DNA of 64,000 nucleotides from Anagrus nilaparvatae. Lineage: Eukaryota > Arthropoda > Insecta > Hymenoptera > Mymaridae. Under the pieces are notes generated by a model. The model searched no databases. It worked only from the letters and a program-made list of their open reading frames with translations, and was not told the DNA's origin. The stretch is from positions 23,206,001 through 23,270,000 of the forward strand of contig JAKSXM010000137.1 of NCBI GenBank assembly GCA_022575985.1. The letters are read 5' to 3'. Every line of letters starts with the position of its first letter. The first letter of the stretch is position 1. The position numbers and the translations under genes are program-made. Of the stretch, positions 38,418 to 51,718 are shown piece by piece.

Positions 38418-38621
38418 TTAACTGAGGTACTATAAAAGATGCAGATCTTGAATTAGGAGAATTAATTTTCTTTTAAAATAGTTTGAATTTGAATTTTATA
38501 GTACAGTTTTTTTAATGATTAATATTCTGTTGCTAACATACACAATTTTATATAAAAAATTATATATTATATAGTACAAACCAAACCTGTAAAGATACAA
38601 TTAAGTAAATAATTAAAATTT

Positions 38622-38656
38622 TTCTCACAAGTGAAATGACTTTACAATACTATATA
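38622..38656 (+). promoter_or_regulatory. PSEA-like box + TATA, copy 8
   Basis: TTCTCACAAGTGAAATG (38622-38638, one change from consensus), 12 bp, TATATA (38651-38656, extending to 38660). Rightward transcription from about 38681 would end at T4 38739-38742, giving about 60 nt of very A/T-rich RNA. It lies 200 bp beyond the TTAA fold-back element. Confidence 0.55.
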
Positions 38657-38759
38657 TATAAGTGAATGCTCAATAACACAAAAAATTAATAAAATATTAT
38701 TCTGAGTGTAAATATAAATAAAAAATTAAATTATAAACTTTTAAACTTTATAAAATTCT

Positions 38760-41700
38760 AATTTGCTCTATTGGGTTCTTCAAATCCTGAGTCGTACCCC
38801 TCGCGCGGCGGTGAAAGTAAGATAGCTACCCTATAAAGTATGAATTTACATTGTGCATATAGGTAAAAAATTAATATTTTTAATAAAATGAATCAAATGT
38901 TTTAAATTTTTTTTTGCAAAAATAAAAGTGTATATTAGTAATAGTATTATTATGTTAATGAATATGTTTTTTTTTTCAATTTAATATCTTTATTATTACT
39001 AATTATGTACTGTTTCTTATTTTTCCTATGTTATTCATGGAAAAAGAGTAGCCAACACCTACGTTAAAATCACGGTGGAGGGGGTTAAAATGTAAGCATG
39101 TATTTAATCGTGATTCCCAATATACTGTGTTTCTACTACGAAGATCAAATCTATACTCTTATGATTATGTTTTCATTAGAGCACAACCGAAATTCAAGAA
39201 ACTTATAATTTTTCCCGAAAGTCTTTGACTGCAAGTTTCGCTCTTTTATATTAGTTTGTTCAATTTTTGTAGTTTATTTGATATGTTTTAAATTTGGGTG
39301 ATAGCAATCCGTCACATGAGTATTCATTTTTGTTGGGCAATGGATCGCATTAGGGGTTAGTACTTTATTTCAAATGAATCAATATCACATTGATACTACT
39401 ATTTTTTAATGAAAATTTCTTAACAATTAGAATGTCATGAAACGCTTCAAATTTACAGGCCAATTTTCTAATATAATACCAAAAATATAAAAAAAAACAT
39501 TATTCAGAAAAAAAATAATAAAAGCTTTAAAACACATTTTTATGAACAATAGTTTTTGACATTATGACAAACCTTAAAACAATACCAAATATCTAGAATT
39601 TAAAAAAAAAAAGAAAAAAAACAACAAACAAACAAACAAAAAAATGAACGTACATAAATCAAAAATTTATGTACACATATTTTTAAATATACTTGCAACA
39701 AAATTGTATATATAGTAGTTAAATAAAGTAAATTTAGCCTAAAAAATAGTAAAAAAATCGTCTTTATTATACCTTTAGGGCATTGAATTGTCTCGTGTGT
39801 ATCCTCATGCATGGCAATTTGTTCCAACTAAATAAAAGGACTACACACATGAAACAAAAAAAAAACAAGTACTTAAAATTACATGTATAGGTACATGATA
39901 TCTGCAATCCAAAAATTTACTTGTCTCATAGTTACTTGACAGTTACCCTTTTTTTTATTTGTTTTTACGAAATAATAATCAACTGAAAAATTTGTTGCTT
40001 TTTTAAAATAAATGAAAATGAAAAAAAAAATTAGCTTTTTATTTTGGGTTTATTTATTTTATGTTTAATAAAACAAAGAAAAGATATTTTGCGTTTTAAA
40101 ATATGTGGAAAATAATAATTATAAATGTTTGTAGGGTATGCAATTTGTCTTCAGTGCATAAATTGGCTGTACAAATGTCAAGAAACTTGATTTTTGTACC
40201 TAAAAAATTTTTTTGTAGATTTTTTTTATGCAAGAAGATTCGGGGGTAATTAGAATTTCATTGTTATTATTAAACGTGCAACTTAATTGTTTTGTAATAA
40301 AAGCAAAATTATCTGCTACTATCAGGCCTGACTATTATTCCCATTTTTTAAATTTTCTTGTTGACTTTTTGTATCTGTATCTTTTAAATCTTACTATAGC
40401 TATAGTAAAGAGTTTTATTTTTGTCTGCTGATGCTTGTTTGATGGAAATGATTTAAATAAAATGAATTGCTTGTTAGCCTTATCAATGAAATTGTGAAAA
40501 ATTATCCTGTGTGATTGATAAAAATTATATAAGTATTAGAATGTTAACTGTGATACTTGGAAAATACTTAAATTTATATACTTTTTATTATATAAGTTAG
40601 AAATAAAAATTAAATAAATTTGAAACCAAACAAATATTGGTCACACAAAATATCACACAAGTAAAACGAAAATCTAATTTTATGAGAAACTGTATATACA
40701 ATTGAATTTAATTTAATGAAAATTTATAAATGATCCAAATTATTCAAAGTAGCTTCTAAATGATTGTGTGATTAGTATGTGTGTGATTTTCTAGAAAATT
40801 TTCATTTTTTAATTGGCTAACGTTCATGGGATTTAATATTGTGTGTTTAAGTGTGATCTTTTCAAATATAATTTGGGTCTGTTTAATATTTATATTATGA
40901 CGCAACAAGTATGTGTGTGATGTGCGTGCATTTTGAAACTGTGTGATAAATTGTGTGATATATATTTTTTGTAAATCTCTTTACTATAAGAAGTTTAAAT
41001 CACTGTGTGATATCCACGTGTGTGATTGTGTGATTATAAAACTTTATAATTTCATTTTTATACTTTTGAAGGTAATCAAATATAATTTTAGGAAATTCAT
41101 TTCAACTAATTTGAAAAAATAAAATATATTTTAATAAATCGACAGTAATATTTTATCATTGATATAATTTTTAAGTGTCAATTTATTTAATAGTATCAAA
41201 AGTTTGATAAAAATAAAGTTTAATAAGAAATTATATGATTGTATCTAAAAAAAAAGAACGAGAAGTGTATCAAATGAAAAGCAAAATAATAAAAATAGAA
41301 AATAAAAATAATAAAAGAAGAAAAAAAAATACATCTTATATTATATAAAAATGAGAGAAGATAAAAATACAAAATATGAGTGGGCATTGCAACTCAAAGT
41401 CTGCAACTCGTTCTGTCTTTCAAGACAGTTCTTGACGTTTGCCCTTCTCAAGTTATATATTTCATTTCAAACCTTTCAAGCTAATCAAATTGTTTTTCAT
41501 TTTTCTTATACTTTTTTTTTATCATAATAAAAAAATAACAACAATTTTATTTATTTTTTTTATACATAAATGACATTTAATACTTTTTAATTAATTAAAA
41601 AAAAAATTATTTATAAACTTTCAAACGTAGGTAGTATTGAAATATTAAATTGCATTCAATCTTTAAGATTAAGACAGATATTTTTTGATGGATAGTTAAT

Positions 41701-43640
41701 AATAATAAGTTAAGAAAAAAAAAATTGATTTGCATTTAAATAGATTTTTCTATATAAAGCATTTATGATATTAAAATTATGATGTTTTCATTTTCTAACA
41801 AGTTTTTCTAATATAAATGTTATAATCAATATTTGTTTATGTTAAAGTGTATGAAAATTTTTCTATTTAAAATTCATGTGTGTGTGTGTGTGTTTATAAC
41901 TTGTATGTTTTATATATTAATTACAGAGCAATGCTTGAACATGTAATTTTTTAATATGAAAATTGAATTTACACTTACGTAGTATTTGATTTATGTGGAA
42001 TGGAAATTAGTGTTTGTGAAAAATTTTGTACATTAGGCTGGGTCAGGTTTTAGGATTTGGTTATTTTTTAGTTCAAATTTACTGGAATTTGGGGTTTCTG
42101 AATACTTTTAGCAGAAATTTTGAACATTTTTAAATTTTGATGCCAAAAATAGTTTTTGAAATTCTGAAACTTTGCCTTATTTGGTAAAATTTTCAGGATT
42201 TAAGTTTGAACATACACGTTTGATTCCTTAAATCTTAAAAATATGCAAATGTTAAAAAATAACTTCAAGATTAATATATTAACATTTTATCAAAGAAATA
42301 CATGGTAGTAAGTGTACGAATCTTTGTAAGAAAGATGGACGTATGGAATTACTTTAGATGGACGATGCAAGGTCGTTCCTTAAGGGGTTTTTTACACGTG
42401 AAAAAAGAGATTACGAAATGCAGGAAACGTCAGACTGTCTATCAATGTTTATAACTTAGACATGTATTTCAAAGTGTTAAACATACTTTTTTACTTAAAA
42501 AAAAAAATTATTGTGTGTGAGAAAATATATCATTTTATTTAATAGAGTTGTTGAAATTTTATAGACAAAATTTTTATTTTCTGGACGTAACAGAAAAATC
42601 TAAGACATTCAATCAAAAAATTATTTATTTATATACTTACTGTATGTCATTTAAATTATAAAATTTTAACCTCAATTTAACCACGACATTGATTCACTCG
42701 AGTATCCTTTCTTTTTTATTAATAAAAATAAAGTTATATAAAAATTTTTATTTCTTGACATATATCAACTTTGTCAATTTTCAATATAAATAATTAAATA
42801 TGACATTTGTGGAATACATTAAAAAAAATTTCTCATCTTTCTAAAAAAAAAGAAATATTTTTCAAAAAAAAAAATATGATACAGTAGCTAATAAAAACCA
42901 AAAAATAAAAAAAAAAGTCTCATCTTACACCCCCTTTTTTTTACAATTCAGTAAATATAAATAAATAAATATGTATATTAAAAAAAAATATTGTCAGAGT
43001 AGAAATGTTCTGACATCAACAATGACGACACGACAGAAATATAACAAGGAAAGAAGAAGTAAAAAAAAAATGTCGAACGTTTCGATCATTCACTTGAAAG
43101 CATATTATTGGAATAAAAAGTCTTTGATGGGAGCATCGTATTAAAAGCGAAAGAAAAGAATTATTTATTAATAATATTATAAAAATGAAAAAGGATAAAA
43201 AAATATTTATATTTAAGAAGGGGTTAAAAAAAAAAGTGGACTGTCTGTAACGTCCATCACATCGCCAAAGTCAGATTATCGTTCTGACATTTTTCAAAGT
43301 TATGTATTCTTTGACCGCGTATGGATTCTCCCACCAAATATGTTAAACTTGTAAATTCTCTTTGATATATAAAAGTTGATAGGTTTTTTAAAAGGGTTAT
43401 ATAATAAAAATTAAATTAATTTTACATTTGATTAATTATTGATTGTTGTATTAATTAGAAATTGTTTAATTTATTTTTGGATGAATTTTGAATTGAGTAC
43501 AGATTTATTTTAGTAGATGTTTTTGGTACTCAAAACGGATATAAATCTGTAAAATTATAAGTTCTTCGTTAATTATGATTAAATAAAGTACCAAATAATA
43601 ATATTTAGGTATATAGAAAAATAAACTTAATAGTTTCTTG
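38760..43640. other. intronic AT-rich sequence
   Basis: No gene. It contains TCACAC/GTGTGA cluster B (40640-41040) and a (GT)n run at 41877-41893. Short open frames at 39600-39827 and 40228-40431 are low-complexity. Confidence 0.5.
40640..41040 (-). promoter_or_regulatory. cluster of GTGTGA motifs (B)
   Basis: About a dozen TGTGTGAT-type motifs lie in 400 bp. The first two are in the TCACAC orientation (40640-40661) and the rest in the GTGTGA orientation, so the cluster is mostly inverted relative to cluster A. The core is the same and the spacing irregular. Function unknown. Confidence 0.35.
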
Positions 43641-43646
43641 AATAAA

Positions 43647-44266
43647 TCCGGCTCGAAGGACCAAATTTTTAAGATAGGTACACTGTAAAAAGTAACTTTC
43701 TTATATTAACAAAAAAATTAGAACATTTTCGAAAATTTAGTAAATTTTCGAAAAAAATCGTTTAATTAAGTTAATTAGTTAAGTTAGTTAATTTAGTTAG
43801 TTAATTTAATTTATTTTTTAATTTAGTTTAGTATATTAACAAAAAATTCGAGTATTCTTGATTTTTTTTGTGAATTTGCAAGAAAAATTGATAATTTACT
43901 ATTTTTTTTCGAAAATTTACAAAAAATAGTTGTAAATTTCCGAAAAATAGTTGTGAATTTAAAACTTTTTTCGTAAAATCACAAAAAAAAAATCAATAAT
44001 TTTTTTTCGAGAATATACTAAATTTAGTAAATTAACGATTTTTATCGAATATTTGCAAAATTTTTTGAAAATTCACTAATTTTTCGAAAAAATTCTATTT
44101 TTTTTGTAAATCTAAGAAAGTTACTTTTTACAGTGTATATACTTTTTACAATGAAAGAAGAAAAAAACAATTTTCAAATTCATCCAGCTCTAGGGACCAT
44201 ATGTTTAAGGCAATAGAATATAGTTTAATAGTAATTTTTTCAAAAATCCGGCTCGAAGGACCAAAT
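43647..44266. repeat. three diverged short tandem units split by a MITE
   Basis: TCCGGCTCGAAGGACCAAAT occurs at 43647-43666 and 44247-44266, with a diverged copy at 44183-44202. Without the element at 43681-44135 and its TA duplication, the units would lie about 79 and 64 bp apart. The MITE therefore inserted into a small tandem repeat. Confidence 0.55.
43681..44135. mobile_element. CACTG-ended MITE (type B), intact copy
   Basis: 455 bp, beginning CACTGTAAAAAGTAACTTTC and ending with its complement, flanked by TA (43679-43680 and 44136-44137). The interior is an imperfect palindrome built of TTTCGAAAA blocks, with an expanded TTAGTTAA-like microsatellite (43763-43820). No coding capacity. 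It is the uninterrupted counterpart of the element at 15622-17080 and confirms the nested structure there. Confidence 0.75.
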
Positions 44267-45200
44267 ATTTATACTATTTGAGCTCAGAACAAGTAAAATT
44301 ATTTTAATCTTAAGCATAAAATCTGAATAGGAACTTCTCAATTTAAAAATATTCCTTAAACAATCCTGGTAATTAAAAAAAATTTTAAATTACCCCCTAA
44401 AATAAAAAATACTGAATGCTTTAAAAATATCATGAAACCCACTTTTATAAAATAATTTAGTTTTTTTTTTCTCTTTAACAAATAAAATAAAAAAAAAAAA
44501 CAATTAATTGAATAATTTTAAAACGTCAAAACCAAATACTCAAATAAATATATAATATTTTATTATTATTTATCATCAAAGCAGGCTCCAAAACAGTAAA
44601 TAAAAAAAATAAATAAAAAAAAAGTAATAACATTTTAATAGTAATTATTATAGTAGCAGAAAAGAGAGAATATATAAAATCAAGCATATTACTAAAAACC
44701 GTCATTCAATTAATAATTCAATCAGCTAACATGATTAAATTATATATAAAATGTACTCGAACTAACCTATCCAACTATGTTTGTACCTTTTGTGCATGTT
44801 AAAAAAAAAAATTGAAATTTTCATTTTGACAACAATAAAATCGTGTCGTATCTTCATAAACACAGACCCGCATTTAAAAATCATTATTGGTGTACAAATA
44901 CAATTCGTTTTTTTTAATCATTGTTTTTTTTGTAGTTTCTGTTTAAAAAATATATAAAAAGACTGGAGGCAGTATATTTTATTCAAATTTTATTATATAT
45001 CAAATTATATTTTATAAAATTCACTCTTTTGATCAAAATGACGATCGTCATTTTAGTATTCATTCGATGAATTTCAACAACTGCATTTTAATCGACGAAT
45101 TTTCTATTCTCTTTATTTATTATGTGTCTAGTTAATTATTATCGGATGAATGATTTATATGAAAAAATTTAGTTTTTTAAATGACTTTTTTTTCTGTGAA

Positions 45201-45249
45201 TATAAAAATTTTTAATTTTTTTTAATTTTTTTTTTTGTTTCAGGTAAGC
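45201..45249 (+). other. recursive-splice-type junction 3
   Basis: A T-rich tract ends in TTTCAG|GTAAGC, with the junction between 45243 and 45244. A second donor, GTGAGT, lies 52 nt further on (45296-45301), mirroring the 51-nt spacing at junction 1. Inclusion in the 13311 phase would stop after two codons (AAG CTT TAA). It is 14.0 kb beyond junction 2. Confidence 0.5.
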
Positions 45250-45301
45250 TTTAAAAACAAAAACGTCATTAAATTTTTTTTAATGTAAATTTTAAGTGAG
45301 T

Positions 45302-48300
45302 AAAAATAATTATTTAATTCAATGAATTTTATTTTAATTAATTTTATTGTTTTAATCAGTTGGAAAATTATGATATCCTTTTGTTAAATTATTAATTTTT
45401 AAAAAGAAAATTATTAAAATATTTTTGATTCACGCATGAATAATTCAAATTTTAAATTAAATAATTAAAAAATTTTTTAAATTAGTTTATAGAAATAAAA
45501 AAAACTTGTTGAATACCTCGAAAACAAATAAAATTAGTAAAATTTTTAATGAAATTAAATTCAATAATTAACAAGTGTGTATAAAAAAAAAGCTCAAAAA
45601 AAGCTTTTTAATAATCAAGAGTGAAAAATTCATATTAAATTTCACAAAGGCAGAAAAAAAAATTTTTTTAATACTTTACTAATACACGAACTGTGTGTAT
45701 ATATGTGTGTACACATACAATAAACTACACGTCTACTTTACGACATTTTCTCTGATGAAGTTGACCCACGACGTGTAATAAGGGTCGCTAGAGGCGACGT
45801 TGACGTACGTCTCCTGTCTCTTGTCTACTACTACTATTTTAAGCTTCTTTTTTTTTGGTCAGAGAAAGATATATACATATAGAAAATAATAAAGAGAAAA
45901 TTGAGAAGGAGGTGGTGTGCAGTTTATATAGTAGTAGTTTTTTAGTTGACGAGTAAGGCGGACTTGTCAAGCTTTCAAAGAAATAAAAAAAAAAGAAAGT
46001 ATAATATGTTCAGAGCTTGCAAAAACCTAAACGTGACATTAAAAAAAATTTTTACATTTTTTAAAATAAATCAATTTTATATATATTTTTTTTAAATTCA
46101 CAAGAACGGTCAAAGTTCTATTATAGATTTTACAACAAAACAGGTTGTCGTTTTATGTTTAACTCCTTCAACATCACATGCCACGTCTCTGTCGTCAAAC
46201 TTATTCTAGTTTAGTAGCCAGGGGTTTAAAATCTATTGTTATTATTATTATTAAAGAGAGAGAGAGAGAAAGAGTATGAGATTAAATTTGATGACGAAAA
46301 GTAAAAAGGTAGTGGGTTGTCGTGTCTGCAGGTGACAGATGAACACAAGTTTCTATCCTTTTTTACTTATTATTATCTCTGTCTCTTTCTATGGAATATT
46401 TTGTTTTAAGCTTTTTTAGGTCTCTTTAAATGGTCAAGTTTTATATTATTTTTGAATGACATTCTGTTAGGATATTTATCGAGAGAGAAGAGAGAAAATG
46501 ATGTTTTAATTTTTTGACAAGGGGATATAATTATGAATTAATTTGTTGTAATTAAAAAGTTTGTTCAGAAATTTTAATACGTTAAAACCCAATAAAAGAT
46601 ACAAGAATTGACTGAAATATCTCTTCTTTTTATTTTTGGTATGTCCGATTCCCCTTTATATGTGAAATGCCAAACGATATAAAACTTTCAATGAATATGC
46701 AATGAGAAAGAGACAACTGAAACACCTTTTTTTGCTTAAAAAAACTTTCAAATACTTGTTTACTTTTTTAGTTATTTGTAAAGTGTCAATCGATTTACTG
46801 TGTGATTTGTCTTTTATATTAAGTAAATTTAAATATTATTTAAATAAAGATTTTGGAATTTTGTATATGAGAAAAAAATATCTTGAAAAAATTGATCTTT
46901 AGGGTATCTAAGAGGGAGCGTTTAAAAGCTATAAAACGGCGTAATTGCAGAGAAATGTCTAGCTTAAACAGCGCATCTAAAAGTCCAGATAGCAAGAAAA
47001 TACAAAAAGAAAATCTTATTATTTTAAATAATAATTCATGATATTTAAATTTAAGTTAAAAAAAAAAAAAATAAACAAAAGAAATAAAAGGTCAAAGGAC
47101 ACAATTCAATTAGTTTAAAAAAGCTTAAGGGCAAGTTATTTGATTATACTTTTTATTTTTTTTCAAGTAGAAGAAAAAGTATAAAATCTTCAAAAGAACG
47201 AAAATATAATAATGTTTTTTAAGTTTTAATAAAAGAGATAAAGAAAATATGTCATCTCTCTTTCTATCTCTGTCTTTTTCTTTCTGATTTAGTTAATTAA
47301 ATTAAGCTTTAAGGCTTTTAAAAACTTTTTATTTCCCTTTGTTTGTAAGTACGTAAAAAAATATCGATTTAATTGTAAGCTCGATTTATAAAGTTTATTA
47401 AGCGTAATCATAACAATAATAATTCCATATATAAGAAATTGACCTTTTGGGGGTGGGGGGAGGGGGTGAGATTTACGGGTCCTTGCATTTTATCTAAAAT
47501 ACTGACAAACACATCGTCTGTGTATATGAGAAAGAGAAGAAGAAATGCGGAATGTATAGAGTTGAGCTTGCGTCCCTGAGGATATTTAAAAAGGGGAAGA
47601 GAGAGAGAAAGAAGGAGAGTAATACTATTATTTTTGAGGTTAGGTTAGGTTGGTTAGTTGACCCGCTTGACAATCGATTGACGGCTGTCGCCAAGACTTT
47701 CTTTCTTTCTTTCTTTCTTTTTCTCGTTCTAGAGTCCTTTTTCTCTTTTCAGTACATCAATTTTATCCTTTATATAGATGCTTTTAAAGCTACTTTTTTT
47801 TTTTTTTTAACTTTTTTCTTGTCTTGGAATAAGAAAATGTATTTTTATTTTTATACTTAATATACTTTTTTTTCTCTTGTAATGTCTTATTTAAATTTTT
47901 TAAGATACAAAAAACTTTGTTTGCTGATAATGTTTGCAGCGAGCTTGCAAGCTTTGAGGAAAAATGATGCAAGGATTTCCTTGGTTTTCATAAAATTTAC
48001 TGAATTGGATTGAAATTTTAAGTTTAAGCTTTAAGTTTATTTGAAACTTTAAATCTGTTAAAATTGATTTTCCAGTTAAAATTGGCATTTTCTAAATTTG
48101 GTTAAAATTTATTTTTTTATCATCTTTCCAGTCCTAATTTTTTAAAACAGATCTATATTCACTAAATGTAAATTGAATTAGACAACTCGAGCTTTCAATT
48201 TTAGAAGTCTATTTTTCAAGATAAATCAAATTAGGTTTAGCTCAGCATTTGACCTAATTAAGGGGTCACTAAAATTAGGTTAACTTGCTAAATAATGTAA

Positions 48301-51300
48301 AAAAAGTTAGCATGACATATTTTATTGACATAAAAAATATGTAAAAGTTAAAATTGACTAAAGAATTTCAAAAAAAAAATATTAAGTTTGTATTATAATT
48401 CAAAACCAATGTAAATATTTATAAACTGAGAGTGAGTGAGTGAGTTAGAAAAAGAGAGAATTTTAAAGTAAAATATACAGATGATAAGTTCATCTAAATG
48501 CATTCTCCAGGACATTGTTTGTTAAGGACAGTGACAAACACCCGTCACTGTCAGTAACATTCATACTCTTCATGTATATATAGAATACTGCGGATAGAAA
48601 TTCCCAGTAGTAATATAGAGCCCTTCTTTCTCTATCTAAAAAGGAAGATATCGCGATATAGTAAAAGCACCTTTCATACAAAAGCAAACTTCAAGCTAAG
48701 ACGAAGACGACGAAGAAGACGTGACAAGCATATCTTTTGGATCTCTGGACTCGACTCGTCATCTCATCTAACCACACACACACACACACATATATATATA
48801 CTTTCGTCTCGTCGTCACTCTTGTTATCAACTTTATCTTTATTTCTCTATCTTTTTCTATATCTTCTTTAAAGTAAAATAAAAAAAAAGGTGGAGAATGA
48901 AAATTGAAGAGGTGGAAAAGTTAGTTTATAGCTGTAGTAGTAATGGTAACATATTACACTGATGTGGCCTCAAGTCACTTCGTCTTATTCAACGTTGTAC
49001 TATACTCTACTGTCCGTCTGACGGGCTAACGTCGCTTGTCATTTCTATATCGTTACTTGACAAGGACAAGACTTTTCTTCTTTTGTATTATTTTTTTTTT
49101 TGTGTTTTTGAAAGATGGAAAAGTTATTTATTTTTTACATTATGCTTTTTCTTTTCTTTCTTTTCTTAAAAATAATGCTTGAAAAAAATATGTACTTTTT
49201 AATTAATTTATTGTAATAATATTGACAAAAGAAATTGAAATTTCGCAAAAATACGCGTTCATTAATTTAATTAAAGATAAATAACATTTCCATACAATTT
49301 GGAAATTCCTTGGTGGGTGATAAAAAAAAAAAAAACACACGACGTTCAATTATAAAAGAAAATAATAAACAGAAAAATAAAATCATTTGGGATTTGATAA
49401 TAGTAAATTTATTTTAAAAAAATTTATTTTTCAAAGAAAAGTCATAAATTTGATGAAAAAGTCATATAATGAGATTGACCATAAGTTAGGATATTATAGT
49501 TATTATTATATATATGGAGAGGGAGGTGACGTCATTGACGGTGACGGATGGTAAAGCGTCAGGCAAACTATATAAACCCCATGGTACCTAATAAATTATT
49601 GCAACTATAAATTACTTATATACATAAATATCTTTCTCTCTTTCTCTCTGTTAGTCTGGCTACTGATGTAGGGTGGGGTATTTTATTTTTATAGCTTTTT
49701 TCTGCATACAATAATAGTTTGAATTATTTTCTCTATACAATGATTTCTTTTAGCTTTTTTTTTAAGGAATATATGCTGGATTATTTATGCTAATTGTGTT
49801 TACTATTGGCGTTTGGTAAATTATGGAAAAATATTTTTTTGGGCAATTTTTGGGCTGAGAACGATTTTGAAAATTTGGGCCCTAAATAATGTCCAATTGC
49901 CCCAATTTATTTAGTATTTTTGAGTATAAAACAAAAAAATGCCAAAAAATAGGTCACAATAAAGCCATAAAAATATTTAAAATTAACTTCAAGACTAATA
50001 TAAATAAATAATATAATCATAAAAAAAAAATAAGATAATAACAATTAATTTACTTACCTAAATATGTATGCAATTAGTTACGGAGTCTGCAATAAGGAAT
50101 GACACGCCTTCAGTTAAATGTCACATAAGTCTTCTTTTTATATATATAATTATCATGATTTTTAAATTTAATACTAAAAAATGTAGGCGTTATATATTTA
50201 AAAAAAATAAAACGATTATTATAAATTATTAATATCGATAAAACGATAAATAAATCAAAAAAAATTGCATGATATCATTGATATAATTAGGTCATTTATA
50301 ATTATTTATTTCTCAAATATAATATATAGAAAAAAATTAAAGCGAAAAAAGGGGGCATGTGCATGTCACATAAATTTATCAAAATTTTATTAGGGGGGAA
50401 TACAAAGGGTCCAAAAATTACAGAAAAATATTTTTTTAAATTAAACGTGCGAATAAATTTTTTTTTTCTAATCTTATTAACACTTTTTTATTCGACTTGT
50501 TTATTTATTATCAGATCGACACCTTGTTTCATCTATAACGAATTCAAATGTCTTTCAATTACTAACGATGCATTTTGTATGTACAAATGTTATTCAGTAA
50601 TTGGCTTCTTTACTTTTTTTATATATCTAACGGTTTTTATTAAATTTTTCAAATATTTTTTATTATACAAGAAAAATTTTAGTTCTGTTATATTAAATTA
50701 GTTTTTATTTAAATGAAGTAAAGTATTCAATCAGAATTTATTTACGTTTTTATTTAAATGGTGTTAAATTCCTTTATAAATCAAATCAACAATTATTTCA
50801 GTCAAAAACTGGACATGCCACGGTAAAATTCACCCAAAAAAAACTGACAAAATATTTACCATAATAAAAACAAATCACTATAATTATTACATGCTCAATT
50901 TATTTCTATTTTAAGACAAAGTACTCTGTCAAAACACAAAATTTGCATTAAAAAAAATTCTGTATAATATAATAACTTGATAAACATTTGCATAAATACC
51001 GTACACTTTTTTTTAAACGTCTGTTTATACAAAGAGATAAAGACAGATTAATATCATTTCTTACTTAAAAAAAACGAAGTGGTATTTTAAAATTTATTAA
51101 GCTGTGTCTAACTTTTTTTAGGGTCTATAATAAAATGCTTAGTTTAATTTTCTTTATAATGCAGTTTTAATTACAATATTAAAATAGAAAATGTGATATA
51201 AATTTTGAAAAAACTTTTTTTTTCTCCCTTATTTATGCATATAAAACTTAGAACAATTATCATTGTCAGTTAAAATGTATTTTAACCGAAAAAGAAGACA

Positions 51301-51690
51301 TCAAAACCAATTGGTTTTATATTTAAAGAAAATTTAACTCGAAGTCTATTAATATACTATTTTAGTTCTTAGATGTAATGTATATTAGTCTGATTGTTGT
51401 TTTTTAAATTTTATTTAATTTTAAGATGCTAAAATTAAGTAAATTTTAAAAATTAACGTCCAGTCTAATATATACGTTAATTTTTTTTATTTTTTAAGTA
51501 GTTATATCTATATGATGTCAGACATTATACAATAATTTTTACACATTATAAAATGAAATTATTAAATTCACACACACACACATACAAACATATTTTTATA
51601 AATAAGGAAAATGAAAAAAACAAATTATACTTAATATCTAGATCGAATCTCTATTTATATTTCGCACATATTCTTCAAGCTTAATTTGTC
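45302..51690. other. intronic sequence with GC-richer patches and microsatellites
   Basis: No gene is established. Patches of higher G+C (about 45735-45830, 46140-46220, 47530-47700, 48690-48780, 48950-49080) suggest regulatory or cryptic exon content. Microsatellites: (GA)n near 46254-46269, (CTTT)n 47697-47722, (CA)n then (TA)n at 48773-48800. A G-rich tract lies at 47450-47468. The 114-codon frame at 50357-50701 is low-complexity F/I/L/Y. Confidence 0.4.
49527..49576 (+). promoter_or_regulatory. CRE palindrome upstream of TATA
   Basis: TGACGTCA (49527-49534), the full CREB/ATF palindrome, is followed by further TGACG half-sites and by TATATAAA (49569-49576). No TCAGT initiator lies about 30 bp downstream, so this is a possible promoter or CRE-bearing enhancer only. 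Confidence 0.3.
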
Positions 51691-51718
51691 ATGCTATAAA
51701 GCAGCTGTGAATCGCCCC

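Noticed and set aside
12795..45957. 15-mer TAGTTGACGAGTAAG at 12795-12809 and 45943-45957
   Set aside because: A single shared 15-mer in 64 kb is compatible with chance, and the flanks do not match.
46663..46693. TGTGAAATG followed by a TATA-like sequence
   Set aside because: The spacing is about 8 bp and the TTCTCGC half of the box is missing.
47636..47656. TTAGGTTAGG telomere-like repeat
   Set aside because: Only about two units, which is expected by chance and is not an interstitial telomere array.
50357..50701. 114-codon plus-strand open frame
   Set aside because: Low-complexity F/I/L/Y composition typical of random AT-rich frames, with no supporting signals.
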